From: Lunularia cruciata
Taxonomy: Eukaryota; Streptophyta; Marchantiopsida; Lunulariales; Lunulariaceae
Length of the DNA stretch: 64,000 nt
Assembly (NCBI GenBank): GCA_948567375.1
Contig: OX419762.1
Span: 43,505,034-43,569,033 of the forward strand
Direction: 5' to 3'
Position 1 is the stretch's first letter, and each line of letters begins with the position of its first letter. A program made the position numbers and the translations under genes. Shown piece by piece: positions 62,166-64,000 of the stretch. The notes beneath the pieces are model-generated. The model was not told where the DNA came from, made no database searches, and saw only the letters and a list, made by a program, of their open reading frames with translations.

Positions 62166-62359
62166 TTGATCAACCACCCAGACTTCATCTGTTTCTGTAG
62201 AATTCCCATCGAATATTTCTCCTATAATATCAATATCGTAAAACATAGAAAAGAATTTCTCCAAAGGTATCTTGTGGAACATCATTATCCAGTATCTGTA
62301 GACACAACGACATTTGGATCAAAATCTGTAGCTTTTGATATCATTTTTATAACAGTCCC
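62166..62359 (+). other. Orphan coding exon candidate, 64 codons
   Basis: A consensus acceptor (TCATTTCAG) and a consensus donor (CCC|GTAAGTTT) bracket an open frame of 194 nt. The translation begins LINHPDFICFCRIPIEYFSY and ends VDTTTFGSKSVAFDIIFITV, with a strand-like hydrophobic end. The frame also stays open upstream of the acceptor, so the acceptor choice is not certain. Adjacent exons were not found within the window's end region. Not recognised. Confidence 0.4.
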
Positions 62360-63420
62360 GTAAGTTTCATCATCACTGAATCCATAGGATGTGGCAATTG
62401 GGGTGTAGAATCTTCTCTCTTGGATGATTCGAATTAGGATCTCTAGATGTCTAGATTCTTATTGTTGACTTCTTATTTAAGTTGAGCAGGTATGCCAAAA
62501 TACACCCAGAGTTCTTGCTGAATTGTCTAACTTAATTCTTGCCCCGAGCTTTATGGATCCAAAGACGCCAGGAACTATGTAATACGATCGTAGATAGAAT
62601 TGTAGACACAAAATGCAAAATTTTGCAATGCAACATCATCGCATGCAAATAGTATTCAAATCTTAGGTAACTGCTCTCACATCTAAGTATTTCGAATGTA
62701 TATATGAATGTGTGGAAGATAGTATAGCGAGTGAATGGCCCATGCCGTTCGTTCCCTGCTGTCTCGAACTGAGCATCTATCAGTAATAGAAATAATTCTT
62801 TTGAAGAGAGATTACTCCAGATCTTGTGATCAGGTCAGCAGCATCTGCACTTTTTTATTAGATTTAGATTGATATGGATTATTATTTGGAAATATGATAT
62901 ATTTGAATCACATTGCATCCATACTGTAAGGGGAAACACTGCACAGAACTTTGTGTGGATGCATATAGTTATGACTCGTTTAGAGGACCCTAGGGAAATA
63001 CCGATTTCTCATATTTAAAAAGAGAGAAGCAACCAAGAAGTCCTCTGTTCCTAAGTTAAGGAATACGCAACTGAACACGGAAAAATACAAGAAATTTAGG
63101 GTTCTACTATATATGTAACAGATCTGAATGCAGATGATTCGCCATCACTTTATTGTTCTAGTTATTTTATTCTTATATATTTTCTAGTATCTAGTTTTAT
63201 ATTATGCTTTTCTCCCACGACTTTCATGTAATGTAGAAGCCTTCTATGTATCACCCGTTCTTTATTCTCTACAGTTCGCACTTCCAACAAGAAAATCCAG
63301 CGCTCGTCCCTTGCTCCGATTCATTCGTTCTTTGGTCAATAATTTCACAAAGACTGTTTCAACAAACCTATAAATCGTAAATGGAAAAAGAAAATAAAAC
63401 TAATCTCTATAAAGTGTTGG

Positions 63421-63690
63421 ACGCTGCCCTGGGTTGACTCGGCGAGTGAAGACACAATAACTTCTTTTTTGAAGGCGACCACAACAACTTCTAGCTATTG
63501 GATCCCCACTTTTCTTACAAGCAAAGTGGGGACCATTCCATGGACTTTCCTGAAGCCGCTCATCAAAACTAGTGAGCAGAAAGAAATCTCGGATGTTCCA
63601 GCTGGTAATTAGTTAGGATCACCAGATGATGATTTTGAACGCGGTGTAGTACTCCGCAATCCTCACTGTCCGCACTGTCAAGATCGATAA
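63421..63690 (+). other. Exon-like open frame with one internal TAG
   Basis: From 63,421 the frame reads TLPWVDSASEDTITSFLKAT, then YWIPTFLTSKVGTIPWTFLK and EQKEISDVPAGN, with TAG at 63,610-63,612. The same frame continues to TAA at 63,688 and contains NPHCPHCQD. A possible donor (GCTG|GTAATT) sits just before the TAG, so this may be an exon end. It has no ATG near its start and no recognised family. Confidence 0.3.
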
Positions 63691-64000
63691 GATTCAGAGC
63701 AGATGATGGCTGAAACTATTGTAGTAGAATCAACAGTAGAATCATTTGTTCCCAGAATCGGGGGACTGTGTCCGCTCGATTCAACTGGATAAAGTGAAAT
63801 AAAAGTAAAGTACTACAGCAGGCCACGCTTACAGTAGTTAAGACTGCTGTATTCTTCCCGTCGTGGCTGATAATATCGCAGGGCTAGAAGAAAAGGCGTT
63901 CTGATGAATGCGAGGGCGTAACGAACAAGATTGGGGCCTTGGATGTAATAGCAAGTAAGCATGAAACCAAATGTACTGAGATCGGTGCTTCTGCATGTAA

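Overview
The window looks like nuclear DNA of a land plant. Protein-coding stretches are split by introns with GTAAGT-like donors and CAG acceptors. The repeats are typical of plants: Ty3/gypsy chromodomain elements with a primer-binding site matching initiator tRNA-Met, a FAR1/MULE-type transposase and a decayed non-LTR reverse transcriptase. There are also long AT-rich stretches and a short TTTAGGG telomere-type motif. I cannot fix the lineage from sequence alone.

Layout. 1-5.1 kb is AT-rich, with simple and tandem repeats and no supported gene. 5.1-28.8 kb is an island of higher GC holding the main object of interest: a clustered, unrecognised multi-exon gene family. Gene B (11,723-18,763, +) and gene C (20,673-28,768, +) are tandem paralogues. 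Each has eight exons with identical intron phases, predicting proteins of about 1402 and 1355 aa. The first seven exons encode a probably folded, Cys/Trp-containing N-terminal part. Exon 8 is one very large, proline/serine-rich, largely disordered exon with conserved islands and a C-terminal helix. Gene A (8,714-6,510, -) is a diverged, inverted relative with the same exon phases and the same CCW motif, but no large exon 8. B and C are each preceded by the same two-exon coding block. C carries an extra in-frame exon that B lacks. Several other open frames in the island look coding but cannot be assigned.

28.8-30.6 kb is AT-rich and empty. 30.6-44.6 kb is a nest of transposons. A MULE transposase fragment (-) is interrupted by a Ty3/gypsy chromovirus (+, 31,492-38,083, 5-bp target duplication) and by a related, 5'-truncated element in opposite orientation (-, 38,401-44,340). 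This makes a tail-to-tail inverted repeat of roughly 6-kb arms. Both elements are dead and share several of the same disabling codons.

44.6-64 kb is mostly AT-rich. It holds an inverted-repeat DNA element in a TA tract (about 51.6-52.5 kb), a pair of dispersed repeats, a degenerate non-LTR reverse transcriptase (56.7-58.86 kb, -), perfect hairpins and a few orphan exon-like open frames (54.2, 62.2, 63.4 kb).

I find no RNA genes, CRISPR arrays or bacterial-type operons. All gene models come from reading frames, splice signals and comparison of paralogues by eye. No database search was possible.
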